60,000 bases of DNA from Lineus longissimus (taxonomy: Eukaryota > Nemertea > Pilidiophora > Heteronemertea > Lineidae): positions 8,186,001-8,246,000 of the forward strand of contig NC_088320.1 of the NCBI RefSeq assembly GCF_910592395.1, written 5' to 3'. A program made the position numbers and the translations under genes. Shown here piece after piece: positions 44,656-55,928 of the stretch. The notes beneath the pieces are model-generated. The model did no database searches. It saw only the letters and a list, made by a program, of their open reading frames with translations, and was not told where the DNA came from. How positions within the stretch are numbered: the first letter of the stretch is position 1; every line of letters begins with the position of its first letter.

Positions 44656-44923
44656 CTCCATTTCGTCTTAGCGAGTCAAAGAAAAGAGCGAATAATGGAA
44701 GACTGGGGGCAAAACCGCAGACGTTGCTTTCACAGTTTGAAGAGAGCGCAAGCATGGTGGGAAGGGTGCAAAATGCACACGGGCCGGTCCCATGTCGTCA
44801 TTTTGCAGCCGGTGAGTGAATCAGCGAGATGGACACCTATTCCACAGTCATTGGTAGATGAATCGGAGGTTCTATGACGTCGAATCCATTGACTTCTTGC
44901 GACCAGCTCCCTTCGAGGTTCTT

Positions 44924-44954
44924 CACGTGACGTCACGTAAAGGACCTCTATAAG
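44924..44954 (+). promoter_or_regulatory. E-box/CRE/TATA promoter of the secreted-peptide gene
   Basis: CACGTG (44924-44929) overlaps a perfect cAMP-response element TGACGTCA (44928-44935). CTATAAG (44948-44954) lies 13 bases further and the first exon's donor 50 bases beyond. Full CREs near a TATA box are common in neuropeptide and hormone genes. The arrangement implies control by CREB/ATF factors, inferred from motifs. Confidence 0.6.
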
Positions 44955-44974
44955 TGATCTCTCCATCTTGCGTC

Positions 44975-47900
44975 TGCACATTCTGTGTCCTGCCAGCAAC
45001 AAGGTAAGTTCTCCCTCCATTTCAGAAGAGTGTCTAGAGCTCGTCTCGATATTCAGCGGGTCGCTTTTTACTGCACAAAATATTGGGCTAGGGGAAGCAG
45101 TTTCAGGAAAATTTTCCTGAAAAATAAAATGTGGCGTAATTGTTAAACGAATTCCAAAATGCATATTTCCAACACAATTTGGCTACATTTGACAAATTGT
45201 TCTGTAAATAGTTCACAAATGAATTGTGATCAACACACCACACAAATGATATGTCGTAAGTCGGTTTAATGCTTAGATTATTCAACATTTAAGGTCTCAG
45301 AGACAAGAAGCCTTCCATCAGTCCAGGCTTACACTGTATTTTCTAGTAGCTCATGCAAGATATCAGTACTGTACTGTGTGTCCAACTCAACATCTTTTTT
45401 TCGCTTAATCTTTTCACGTCAAAAAGTATATCCTTCTTGCACGTCTAGAGTACCAATGGTGATTTTGATACATTAATAAACCCATTAGTGTTCTTTTGGC
45501 AAAATACTAGTAAATTTGATGAAAAAAAGTACGATTTAGATTTTAAAATAACCAATAACTTTGAACCAACTAATCCTTATCCATGTGATATCATCATGTG
45601 TATTTTTAATTTGTCGCTGGCAAGATGTATACGATTGAATATTCTGTGCGAGTAAGGTCTTCATTTGCCTGCCCCGACTCACCACACAACAACATGCATG
45701 CAGACAGTCACTGGTAACTACATTCAGGCGTCCAACTGATGTTATAATAATCACCCCGGAGAATCAAAATCCTGAACTCCGGGCATTACATCCAAATCCA
45801 GGTTCCGAGTCAGCTCATATTATTCCTGAGTGCCGAGTCCCTCGCTCGTGCGTCCAGGAAAACAGCGCTTCCTTGCTGCTGAAGACGCGATAAAGTTATG
45901 ATTCAAGGCATTCGGATTTTGGGATCTTGGGGAACACGATCGTTGAAGTTTCACATTAAAGGTTCTGTCCGATTGGCTGCATGCAATAAGTGAAAAGCTT
46001 TATCTTGTTAATGCTTGCTTTACGATATTTTGCTTCGTCACACCGCCCAAACAGAGATATTGTGCTTGAAGTCAGTCCATAGCAGGCCCAAAAGCTCAAC
46101 ATGTAGATCCGAATGTACGCGTCAGTTAAAACCACCATATTTAGGTATGCCGTGGACAATCCATTTGCGATGAAACCATTTTGGGACTTGGAACTCAGGA
46201 ATACCAGATGACTCGGAACCTGGACTTGGCACACAATGCCCGGAGTCCCTGCGGTGCGTCCCTTTGGCTCGGCCAAAGGAATACCGACCATTCATTAGAT
46301 TTATAAGGCTGCCCTAAAAAAGGCACGATAAAAGCTACCACAAACGCTACTTAATGCCATAACCTAGACATTTTAAATGTATCTTCTATTGATATGCCCT
46401 GCTTGTAAAGTGACCGTCATCAATTTGTATAAGCGTTCATACATGGAACTATACTTATGATACAGGCGCCAGATCAACTGCCATGGTCACTCTCACCCTT
46501 GAGTGACCGTCTTACAGTGCATAGTTGCCGATTGATTGTTTACTGGTTCGAATCCCTTCCCAGCCAATTTGTAAATGTTCATTTAAATTTGTAATTTTTT
46601 TATTTACATCACTATTTAGTGTCTAGCAACGAGTGTTTCTCTTTTTCAGACTAGAAAAAATGAAGTTCTCTGCTATTTTCCTTTTGGCTGTCATAACCCT
46701 GGTCACCATGATGACGGTTGCCGGTAAGTCATCGAACACTGGGCGAGTTTCAAAAGTGAATTCTATCAAACAATTTTATTTCACACTTTAATGAGTATGT
46801 GAAAAAAAACTTTTCAACTGATATCTTTGAACATTAATTGTGTCTTGTATAGCTGTTGATGAGTACAATAAAACGTACGGGCATAAACGATTTTAACCAT
46901 ACAGAGCCTGAGTACGGTAAGTGTTCTTTCCTAGGATGGAACAATAGATTTCAAGCGAAAACCTGCAAACGTTTGCTCATCAAGTCCTCACAAAAGCAAC
47001 GCAACATCCCGATTAGATAAAGACATCTGTTGTTCTTAACAATGCATACCTCTATTTATCACTGCTGTAAAATATGTACATGTACATTTCTGACATTTAA
47101 TTTTAAAACCTCAGTGTTGGCCAAATTTATAGCAGTTGGCCGCATTTGAAAAACGTCCCTTTTCGCATTGTTCTGTTCCTGCTGTACAAATACTGTTGTT
47201 CTGAAACTAAATTTTCTCAACTACCCTAATAGGAGAACGATTTCATTCATCTAAACTTGCATTAACGAACACGTTGTTAGGTTACACTAACATTTAATCG
47301 GCAGACACGACGATTAAAGGGCTGCGCATCTACCTACACTTTAGGTCAATCTTCCTACCTTGAACTCATCTTGGCTGGCTTAACTAGAGAAAAATCCGCA
47401 GAGAAAGATTTATCTGCCAGCAGAAGTGAAAATCAGCATATCCGACGTAATATTACCGCTGGTATCCGTGTAAAGAAGAATTCCTGCACGAATGCTACGG
47501 TGGCTTGGAAAGGACATGGTGATTTTTTTTTCAGTGACGAAGGTTTTTTTTTATCTCAGGCGCCTGACTTATAACTCAGTCACCTGACTTAGTAACTGAG
47601 GCGCCTGACTTACGAAATGACGAAGTTTTGTTTTATCTCAAGCGCCTGAGTTACTAATTCAGGCGCTTCAAATTTAAAAAAAATCTTCGTCATTTCGTAA
47701 GTCAGGCGCCTGAGTCACTAAGTCAGGCGTCTGATAAAAAAAACTCGTCATTGAAAAAAAATAAACATGTCTTTTCCCAGCCACCGTAGAATGCAGACAT
47801 GTATATATTTAAAACATTGATTCATTGATCGAGGCCAACTCGAAAGAGTTTAACAAAAACCGAGTACCTTTCACGTTTGAAAACTTAAGTAATTATGCGG

Positions 47901-50900
47901 GGCTACTATTAATAGCGATCGGCTTCTGTCCTTTTGTGCAACTTTGCAAAAACTACTGAACAAAGTCTACATAAATAATGTTGAGGTAAACCTAGTTACT
48001 TCATTTGTTTTCAGTTTTTTATAAAAGCTACTGAACAAAAACTTATAATTCAAAGTATAAACTTGTGATGTCATCAAGATATACAACTTCATACAGCTTT
48101 GCTTCGTGAAAAAACCTGGTCTTGTAGCTGTTCGCGCCTAAATTGTGAATTGACTGACTCTAGTTGGAAAAGTAGTTAAGCTTATAGTGAATGACCAGTG
48201 AATTGTTACCTTAATTCATAATGTGTATAGGAATGAAACTGATTTCTTTTGCTGGATTTGGGTGTAACCCGTTTGTAGTTAGTTGTTGTGTTTAGAATTT
48301 GTTAGTCTTGTTCCAGCTGTGTAATAGTGCAGAATGTTTTTTTGTGCAGTTGAAATATATATGATTTTATCTTGAAGAATATACAGTCCTATTTTGTGAA
48401 CTATCGTTATTTATCAACTATTTCGAAACCGAGCCCATTCAATAGCATAATAAGAGATGAATCAAATTTTCGTAATTTTCTCGAAAAGTGACAAAGATGA
48501 TTGCTCCAAACATTTTAACAATCACAGTATACCAGTATTTTTCCTAAACGCTCAAACGCTCATGAGTGTTTTTTACTAAATTCCTTATCGGGTGAGACTA
48601 ATGCATTTTGTTCTGTTTCAGAAGCATTCCCGGCCGCTGATAATGCCGAATCCCTCGTAAAACGAGAGTGGGCGTGAGTACACTATTATACCATCTTAGT
48701 CAATTATGCAATCATTATCTGGCATAGTGTTCTCAGTATTAAAACAACCTGGAAAACACACGAGATCTTTGGTAAATCTTTCTAAGGGTCACATCCATGA
48801 ATTTGTTGTCTAAAATGTCGGGTAAGTTCACATACATGTTTCCTCACGTATACCGTCTTCCTATACCGCTAAGACAAAATAACAGTGTCCATACATTGGG
48901 TGGGGTATGCAATAGGGCTCACCACATGCGGAGCAGGTTTTCTTTGCCCACGTGATGAATGGGCATTGTCCATTTGCTCCGCCTCGGTCACACCATGAAT
49001 AAAGCCCAAACACGATTGTCTGTTAATACAATCCATTCAATTCATTTAAAATCCCATGAACCAATGGTAGTTGACTGCAAGTGGAGGTTGTCTCTGGTCT
49101 GTGCCACGATCTGAGCTAATCAGTCCAATCCACTAGACCACTATGCGAGGTATTCATCCCTTCGAGGCTCTTAAATATGGTGCCCAAAGACGGTATACGT
49201 GAGGAAACAGAGTAATACCCGGAAGTTTAAGGTGAAAGACGGGACCCGTCGTGGAGATCCGTGCATGATAATATATGCAAGTTCTATTGAATGCCTGTAC
49301 CTTCGAAAAAGCATCAAATTGTCGATGAAAACTTAAATGTGTCATTGGCGTTTATCTCCAATTTTATATCACGAGCGGGCAATCATATGAAAAAAATATC
49401 GTCAACCGACATCAAGTCTTTCTTTTATGCATTCAACACCACTAGATGCTTCTTGATGAGCAACGATTCGCTACAATACAGGGGGTTATCCCCGATAATC
49501 AGCACCCGGGTGTAAAAGGCTCTGCCACATGTGCCTACTAATATACTCTGAATTCTCAACAATGTAAGACCGGTGTGACAGCGGATATAGTCCCCCTGGA
49601 GTCATAGTCCGGTAGCATTGTATTTGATCAATTAAGCAGCATGATCTATTGTACCGCTAACCCTAACCAAAACTTTTAGCAATGTGGGCTATTGTTACAC
49701 GGACTATCAGCCCTAGGACTACTATCCCTTGCACACCTGTTAATTAATTTGAGGTATGACCGCCCCCAGTATGATATATGTATGCATTGAACATGCCAAG
49801 ATCACTCCATACTGAAAAACTTGTTGATCTTCAGGTTGTGGTATTGAGTGATTGACAGGGGTTGGCTTTGGGAATGAACTGATCATTAGTGACCTAACCA
49901 CTGTCAGTGATGATAGTGTGGTGAATCTACGTCCCTGTCTATTAGCCTTGGTCTATTGGCAGTGAATCTTCAATAAGAACGACCATTGATTAAGTGAAAT
50001 CGTTATGGGACTGGCACTCTAAACTCTTTCCATGAGATTGATGCAAAGGCGAGTGACATGAACACTAGACAATATTGGTGTCGCCCACCCAGTGTCCATC
50101 CCGATTGAACAATGTTGAATTGCATCCATCGACAATCACTGACAATGCGCACAATATTAACGGGTGCTTGGTCTACCTATCCAGAAGTATTAAGGTAGCA
50201 GGAAGGGTTGGGCGTTTGTGGTTTCTGAGTCTGAGGGGGTTGGTGTCTGTTCTTTAAGAGAGACTAGGCATGGCGCCAGTCTCTCTTAAAGCACAGTCAA
50301 CAGGCATTTGGTCACAGTATTTGGGTAAGTACAGAATCAAGCCAGCTGAGAGAGCAATGATTGAACGATGCTGTGGACAAGTCCAAGGATACTGCATCAG
50401 TCACGACCAACTTCTCATCAGAAAGCGTCACCACCAGCATATTCAATGTTCAGTTCCAACCTGTACCAGTCCAATGCACGCCTGTCATGGTCAGCAGTGG
50501 TCAGCTTAGCGCGATATGGAACATTCTTCCGAAACTCAAGCGAGGGAAGTCTGCTCATTAGCATATCTCGCGCACTGCTCCTTCTTGTCAAACATCGTAG
50601 TGAAATCGTAATGGAAAACGTCTGGCTTTGCGCCAGACTAATAAGTGAAGAACTAATAGGTAAAGAGACTCCGGTTACGTACACATACATTTTTTACAAT
50701 CAAAAATGCCCTCAAAAGACGACATGGAATGATTATTTTATTGATATTTCCTACTATATACCTTCCAATTATCACTTTATACAAATAGATCGGCGTTAGG
50801 TCGCATGCTTTTCTTTCCTGGTGACACTATAAAGCAAAATAGTTGCAACCCCGTAAATGCGCTATAAGTCCAATAATAAGTGACGGTGACCCGTTATAAA

Positions 50901-51468
50901 TGTTTCGCCAGCTTCGCTTTTTGCCGCTACGCGGCGCGTTGCGCCCTGTCTTATATCGATGAGTCCAAACTGTCTCTATCTATGTGGTCATTGCATTATC
51001 GTTTTTAAACATTTGAATGCTTTTTCCCCTTTCCAGAAGAGGGCATGACACTCCCATCCTGGAAAATATTGATAGGAACGTTGAGAAAATTATGAAAACA
51101 ATAGTAAGCATTTTCAAACAAAGCATATTCGACCCGGATAATCAATTGGCCAACTTGGAGAGAATCGTCCATGCCCACCAACCGATCTCTGACATATACA
51201 CTGCATCATCAATTACCGATGTACATTTGATATTAATTTAATAGCCACGCCGTTTGTTTTGGTGTTCGTGTGTTCAGTGATGCTGCGCATGGTACTTCAT
51301 CACCACTGATGTGTGTGAATTTCTAGAGATTAAAACACATTTTGATTTACGTCACGTGCATCCATTGCATACCAAGTTCATGTACTTTCAGATGTTTGCA
51401 ACCAAGATACAATATATTCTTCTTGAATGCGTTTTCTTTCTACCTTGCAGACTGGGGAGGGCAAGTAG
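44975..51468 (+). CDS. Small secreted peptide precursor (66 residues), five exons
   Basis: Exon 1 (about 44975-45003, non-coding) ends AAG|GTAAGT. Exon 2 (46650-46723; ATG 46660) encodes a signal peptide with core FSAIFLLAVITLVTMM. Exon 3 (48622-48673) encodes a short acidic pro-region ending in LVKR, a dibasic cleavage site. Exon 4 (51037-51103) encodes most of the mature peptide, helix-prone and charged. Exon 5 (51451-51468) adds five codons ending Gly-Lys-stop, a C-terminal amidation signal. Phases 1, 2 and 0 match at all three coding junctions, and acceptors are pyrimidine-rich. The predicted product is a 28-residue amidated peptide without cysteine. A neuropeptide, hormone or antimicrobial peptide are all possible. 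I recognise no family. The last junction is the least certain, since other acceptors cannot be excluded. Confidence 0.6.
45775..46245. mobile_element. Inverted-repeat element in intron 1 of the peptide gene
   Basis: The arms are about 70 bp: CTCCGGGCATT, CCAGGTTCCGAGTCA and TATTCCTGAGT occur on the left and, inverted, on the right (46175-46245). The interior is non-coding. It is possibly a MITE about 500 bp long. Confidence 0.7.
47496..47788. mobile_element. Palindrome-built MITE, 6-bp target duplication, in intron 2
   Basis: GAATGC flanks both sides (47490-47495 and 47789-47794). The TIRs are TACGGTGGCTTGGAAAGGAC and, on the other strand, TACGGTGGCTGGGAAAAGAC. The interior repeats the perfect palindrome TCAGGCGCCTGA or one-base variants six or more times and folds on itself around GTCATTTCGTAAGTCAGG. 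TAYGG ends and the 6-bp duplication match the element at 34470-35327. Confidence 0.88.
48834..49213. mobile_element. TIR element in intron 3 of the peptide gene
   Basis: TTTCCTCACGTATACCGTCTT at the left is inverted at the right (49186-49206). The interior is about 335 bp and non-coding. The target duplication is not clear. Confidence 0.75.
49582..49735. mobile_element. Short inverted-repeat element, about 150 bp
   Basis: GGATATAGTCCCCCTGGAGT..ATAGTCCG on the left is mirrored by CGGACTATCAGCCCTAGGAC..TATCCC on the right. The arms are imperfect and there is no coding. Confidence 0.6.
50252..50291. repeat. Perfect 15-bp-arm hairpin
   Basis: CTTTAAGAGAGACT and AGTCTCTCTTAAAG are separated by 12 bases including GGCGCC. 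It is isolated and its function is unknown. Confidence 0.9.
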
Positions 51469-53208
51469 CATTGATGTAGCCATTGTAGAAATGACGCAGA
51501 CTGCCGTAATGTGCTTCTAGAAAATATTTCAAAATTCTTGTAGGAAGAAGTAGACGATGAAGTTCATGTGGTAAATATATGCACTTGGAGGCAAAACATC
51601 ATGTGTCTTATTATTTGTTTATACTTTTGTATCCTAGAGACTGGCATAAAATGATCTACCCATCGGTAGGTTTCGCCGGATCTAACGCCTGGGTGTATTA
51701 TATTTCGACCTCTTTTTCATCTATCAATTGCACTGAGAACATCGATAAAGAACTCCAAGGGTCTCATTGATCAAACTAAGGTCCCACTTATAGTGGAAAA
51801 AAATGTGATGTCCTTTCCCAGCCACCGTACGTATTTATACTGGTTGAAATCCTGTATTGCTGTCATGGATTGACAATGATACCATGCGTTCCCCTACATG
51901 ATTTATTCTGACGAGTTTAGCACTCTGCCATTTACACATTAAGTCTGTAAAAACGCCATGACTGGTGCCGGCTGAGCACGGCTGAGCACGGCTGAGCAAG
52001 GTCGGTAAGAGGTTTGCCATCCATAGTTCTATATTGAAAACGCAATGAAATACGCTGGCTCGGAAGGACATCTGGTAATTCAATTTTACGAGGTATACAT
52101 TCCATTCCGCCTCTCGATATACACCCTGAATTGCAGTAGGCTTACCTGATGGAGTCAGTTGTTGCTGGTTTTAAATCCTATTTGGATAACACTAGAGCCT
52201 GTCCCAAACTGACACTAGGGAATGGCTTAAAATATCTTAATGTTCGATTGTTAAAACCATCGAAGTGACCAGATGATCATTAACTTCCCAAACCCTTCAA
52301 TATCGTGTGGTTCATGTGGAAGGGCTTTGCCATAACAAGCATTTGGTAAAGGACGTGAACGAGTACAGTCGTCAAACTGATGCGCTCAGATGATTCAGCA
52401 TAAACGGTTGATCTTGAAAGGAGCTTCCCCATTCTCCAGGAAAGCCGCAAGTTCTTCAATATTTTGTCCAGTGGCAACAATTGGTATTGAAAACGAGTCG
52501 GAGTAATTCACCGAAGCTTATGATCACTCAGTATTAAATGGAGAGTTGTGAAGTGTTTCGTGGAGGAACCCTGAACCATAAAGTCACACTCAGGGATCCG
52601 GTTCGTACAAATCTCTCAGGGCGGTGCAACGTGTGTTTTCGAGTGTTTCCTCTCATTTGAAAAACAGGTTGACATCTTCTCGCTATTGAAAAGTTATGGT
52701 CTTTCTGCTGGCTGTTGTATGGAAACACTGAAATATTGACACGTTTTTCTCGGGGAAAATGTCATAATTTTGGGTGTTCCAATAAAATAAGAACGGGTCG
52801 AAATTTCCGTACGACTAGTCCCGAAGTTTTGGGGCGACCTCCACGCCGCCTATTATTATGTTCTGTCGTATCAGCACAGCCGCCGACTTTTTCAATGTTC
52901 TCGCCAATAGATAGATGACGTCAACAGTCGTTCTGAATTGAGGTAGATAGGGATCCTACCTTATTTGAGAAGGCTGATGTGAATACATCTGAAGATTTCG
53001 GCACAGTTGCAATCCGGGAAACGTGCTGCTCCCATTTCTACAAAATGAATCACGCGCACGCAGATTATAAGAAACCGCATTTTGAACAAAGTTTCATTTT
53101 TTGACGAAGAATGTGTTCTCTAATATGGCCTGACGCGATTTCGGATTTATTTTGAGGAATTTATGCGATGGGTTCCTATTTTAAGGGACGTTTAAAAATG
53201 TTGGCCTT
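51469..53208. other. 3' UTR and spacer after the peptide gene
   Basis: No further coding is recognised. AATAAAATAAG near 52780 is the first good poly(A) signal I noticed after the stop codon. A fragment of the 47496 MITE family (CCTTTCCCAGCCACCGTA, about 51812-51829) and a triple GGCTGAGCACG repeat (51969-51996) occur here. Confidence 0.35.
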
Positions 53209-54170
53209 TTCTACGAAAGCCCAGAAGGCTAATTCCAAATTCCAAATGCGAAATTCCAAATTCCAAATTCCAAATTCGACATAACCAGGTGACCTTAGCC
53301 TGGTACCGCCGGCCACGGTCTGAGGCGGTGTGGTATGAACTGACGGAGGCGCGGTTACACCGACCGTCTATAAATAGATAATGACGTCACACCACTGGGA
53401 AGACTGATCATAGATGCTTTTTTCGCTTTTATAACGCAGTTCTTCATGAATGATCAAATGATTGTTTTCCACAAAGCCCAATCAAAATGAACTGATGACA
53501 AAATGGATGAACAGCTGACGTTTGTTTAGCGCCGTCCTTTGATAATGGAGAGTTGGTCATAATGATACGTAAAAAACATTATCTCTAAAATTATTCTATG
53601 AAAAATACTTTGGTAAATATAAGTACACTTAAATAAGAAAATTATTAACAAGCAATACCCATGCACTCATCTCCATATAATACGATTTTGATATAAGCTA
53701 TAAGGACGGTTAGAAATTACCGGATTTTAGGGGGGCAGAGACACGCTAGATTGGGTGTAACCTGGCCTCCGTCCGTCCATACCACAGCGCCTCAGTCGGT
53801 AACCAGGGTACCAGGCTGAGATCACGTGATTATGTCGAATTTGGAATTTGGAATTTCGCATTTCGAATTTGGAATTTGGAATTTCGCATTTCGAATTTGG
53901 AATGAGTGTTTATCCAGCCCAGGCATCATATAGATAGGTAATTAGCACTGATAAGATGTGTAAAATTACATTTCATCTAAATTAAGATTTGTTTTTTACA
54001 TTGAGGGGATGCACATTGGCTATCTGATGAGAGTAAGACTGAATTTGAAATTTAGAATTTGGAATTTCGCATTTGGAATTTGGAATTTGGCATTTGGCAT
54101 TTGGAATTTGGAATTTGGAATTCCGCATTTGGAATTTGGAATTTGGAATGAGCCTTCTGGGCTTTCGTAA
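53209..54170. mobile_element. Composite foldback element with (TTTGGAA)n arrays
   Basis: The outer arms ACGAAAGCCCAGAAGGCT (53214) and AGCCTTCTGGGCTTTCGT (about 54150) are inverted. Next to them are heptamer arrays of TTCCAAA/TTTGGAA with GCGAAATT variants (53230-53280, 53836-53900, 54045-54150). An inner inverted repeat (53278-53365 against 53748-53835) shares GACATAA, AGCCTGGTACC and GTGGTATG. CTATAAATAG (53368) and a full CRE (53382-53389) lie in the inner loop. Confidence 0.7.
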
Positions 54171-54660
54171 GATTACGTTTCGATGTAATATGATTGCAAA
54201 GCGTTAGGTTGATATATACATGAAATGAAAAAATCACATTTATTCTCTCGGGCCCAATTATTTTGGTACCTTAAAGTTTTAAACAAGCCAAAATAAACGA
54301 GTGAATAAAACGTTCCATGGTGCAGCTTGCAAAACTTAAAATGAACCAAATTGAATGGGACTCTGTGAATGATGTTATGTTATTCCATCAATATACTTAC
54401 CGAATCATGCAATGAATATTACATGTAAACTTGATCTTTCAGTTCAGGTTTAAAACGTATCGGTGCGGCCATCTGGATTTTTAGTTCTGAAGGTTCCTCA
54501 TTCCGTGTGACTATTTTTTTAGTGCTGTTGCAAGGGTATAGTCTGTCTTGTCCCTTCTTTTGATCATGTCACCTCGATAACCAGGCGACTCCAATAGCTC
54601 CCAGCGAAGGACCGAGTAGGAAATACTTCAAAATACTCAATAGTAAATAAACTGAATACA
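54171..54660. other. Spacer
   Basis: Nothing coding is recognised. CGGTGCGGCCATCTGG near 54463 matches the plus-strand sequence after the (ATG)n tail at 33470 in reverse. Confidence 0.35.
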
Positions 54661-54663
54661 TAC

Positions 54664-54910
54664 TTCATCATCATCATCATCATCATGTCCCGCAGCCATG
54701 CGGCCATTGGGGCGACAATAAGCTGTTAAAGATGCGACATCACACAGTTCTGTCCTCGGCGAGGGGTCTTCCATTCCAGTGCGTCACGTCATCCACCCGC
54801 TCTTTGGAAGGCCGCGATGGCGGCTACTTCTACTGAGCCCTGCAAGATGGTATGTGCTAGTGTTCCCTTGGCTCTCGTGGCATATGGCCGAACCACCTCA
54901 GCTTACATAC
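54664..54910 (-). mobile_element. LINE 3' end with (CAT)n tail, reverse orientation
   Basis: Minus strand: LRWFGHMPREPREH, later SKERVDDVTHWNGRPLAEDR, with in-frame stops. This is the terminal part of a LINE ORF2 (the LRWFGH motif is widespread there). The segment nearest the tail is close to the copy at 33205-33345, so both derive from one family whose 3' tail is ATG repeats. Confidence 0.75.
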
Positions 54911-55511
54911 TTATACAGGCGAAAATGACGATATTATTATAAGACAACTCTCGTTCGGGAACGAATGCAATTCTTCTGTATTGGGATATGCCGACTGTTC
55001 TAGTCAGACCTAAGCCAAGTGGAGCTCAGGCATGAAACATCTCAGTGTTTCCCATATTTCAGTGTTAACCTTTTTTTTCCCCTATTCACGACAACCATTC
55101 GATGTCTGATATATCATAGGGGAAAGTCTCTCTTACAGAAACACAGAAAATTATACCGAGTTTGGTCTCGAGAAGTAGGAAACAAGAAATGATGACCTGA
55201 GAATCTTCTTTTGGATAAAACCAGTTACTGCGTCTCCAGTATCCCTTGCCACTCCACGTCAAGACAACAATATTAGAACGAGAACATAAAATGTGGACTG
55301 AACAGTCGAACTTCGGTTCTATTGGACTGAAGAAAGTTTTCGCAGCCTGGTAAAACATGAGCCTCCTTGCGAGATCTCATGACGAGGCAACAATCCAACC
55401 GTTTATCAGGAATTGGCGCAGGCGCATATAATGACCTGGGACGAGGCTGTATATTGTTAACCATGATAAAAAGAAGAAGAGTACATGACCATGGACTAAC
55501 ACACAGAACAC
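54911..55511. other. Spacer; downstream flank of the cysteine-rich peptide gene
   Basis: No coding pattern is recognised on either strand. Confidence 0.35.
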
Positions 55512-55517
55512 TTTATT
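55512..55517 (-). terminator. Poly(A) signal of the cysteine-rich peptide gene
   Basis: AATAAA on the minus strand about 95 bases after the stop codon of the exon at 55612-55729, a normal spacing for a short 3' UTR. Confidence 0.6.
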
Positions 55518-55611
55518 GCTCCAAAGATGTCTTCATTCGTACAGACAAATGATATCAATAATAGTTTTGTAATATATGGAACCCTGTACGCAGATGGATT
55601 GGAGAACACAA

Positions 55612-55729
55612 CTACTTTCCCGGTGCACAGGTCCAAAAAACACAATCTCCTCCGGGTCCACCATTTGACTCGTCGCAGTCGCTATGTTTATTGCAACTAA
55701 AACGCTTGCGGACTTTCGGGAACTCTTTG
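55612..55729 (-). CDS. Terminal exon of a cysteine-rich secreted peptide precursor
   Basis: After a strong acceptor (TCCTTTTTCAG) the exon enters in phase 2 and encodes KEFPKVRKR, a basic processing site. It continues with a 29-residue tail having four cysteines spaced C-x5-C-x10-C-x4-C and ending Pro-Gly-Lys-stop, which predicts an amidated C-terminus. A poly(A) signal follows. Basic cleavage, four Cys and GK-stop together are the usual signs of a processed, disulphide-bonded secreted peptide (neuropeptide, antimicrobial or venom-type). No family was recognised. The signal-peptide exon should be upstream on the minus strand (above 55740) but I could not identify it. The opposite strand is also open but lacks such features. 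Confidence 0.6.
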
Positions 55730-55886
55730 CTGAAAAAGGACAAATCAACGTTTAAGTCACAAGCCCCCCCCCCCCCAAGCTACGAACATCAGACTACGTT
55801 ACAACCATTTTGGATTATAATCAACCACTACTATTGACAACCAAGGATCAAACCGTAAATTGCATGCTGCATGATCATTTGGTATG

Positions 55887-55928
55887 TGACGTCAAAGAGC
55901 GCAGTATTTTTAAACTGACCTGACGTCA
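55887..55928. promoter_or_regulatory. Two perfect CREs upstream of the cysteine-rich exon
   Basis: TGACGTCA occurs at 55887-55894 and again at 55921-55928. CREs are palindromic, so they could serve either strand. Further perfect copies are at 52916-52923, 53382-53389, 56845-56852 and 57027-57034. Confidence 0.5.

Larger units (their letters stand above)
43917..44870 (+). repeat. Segmental duplication, copy 1 (partner 59041-60000)
   Basis: From the MITE onward the two regions are almost identical for at least 950 bases, with small indels such as an extra CCGAAGTGTGTCAAATA near 59271 in copy 2. Left of the MITE they share nothing. Copy 1 continues directly into the promoter of the secreted-peptide gene. 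Confidence 0.9.

Noticed and set aside
50270-50799. Overlapping open frames in intron 3 of the peptide gene
   Set aside because: Three frames are open at once with no domain; this is more likely chance or old repeat sequence.
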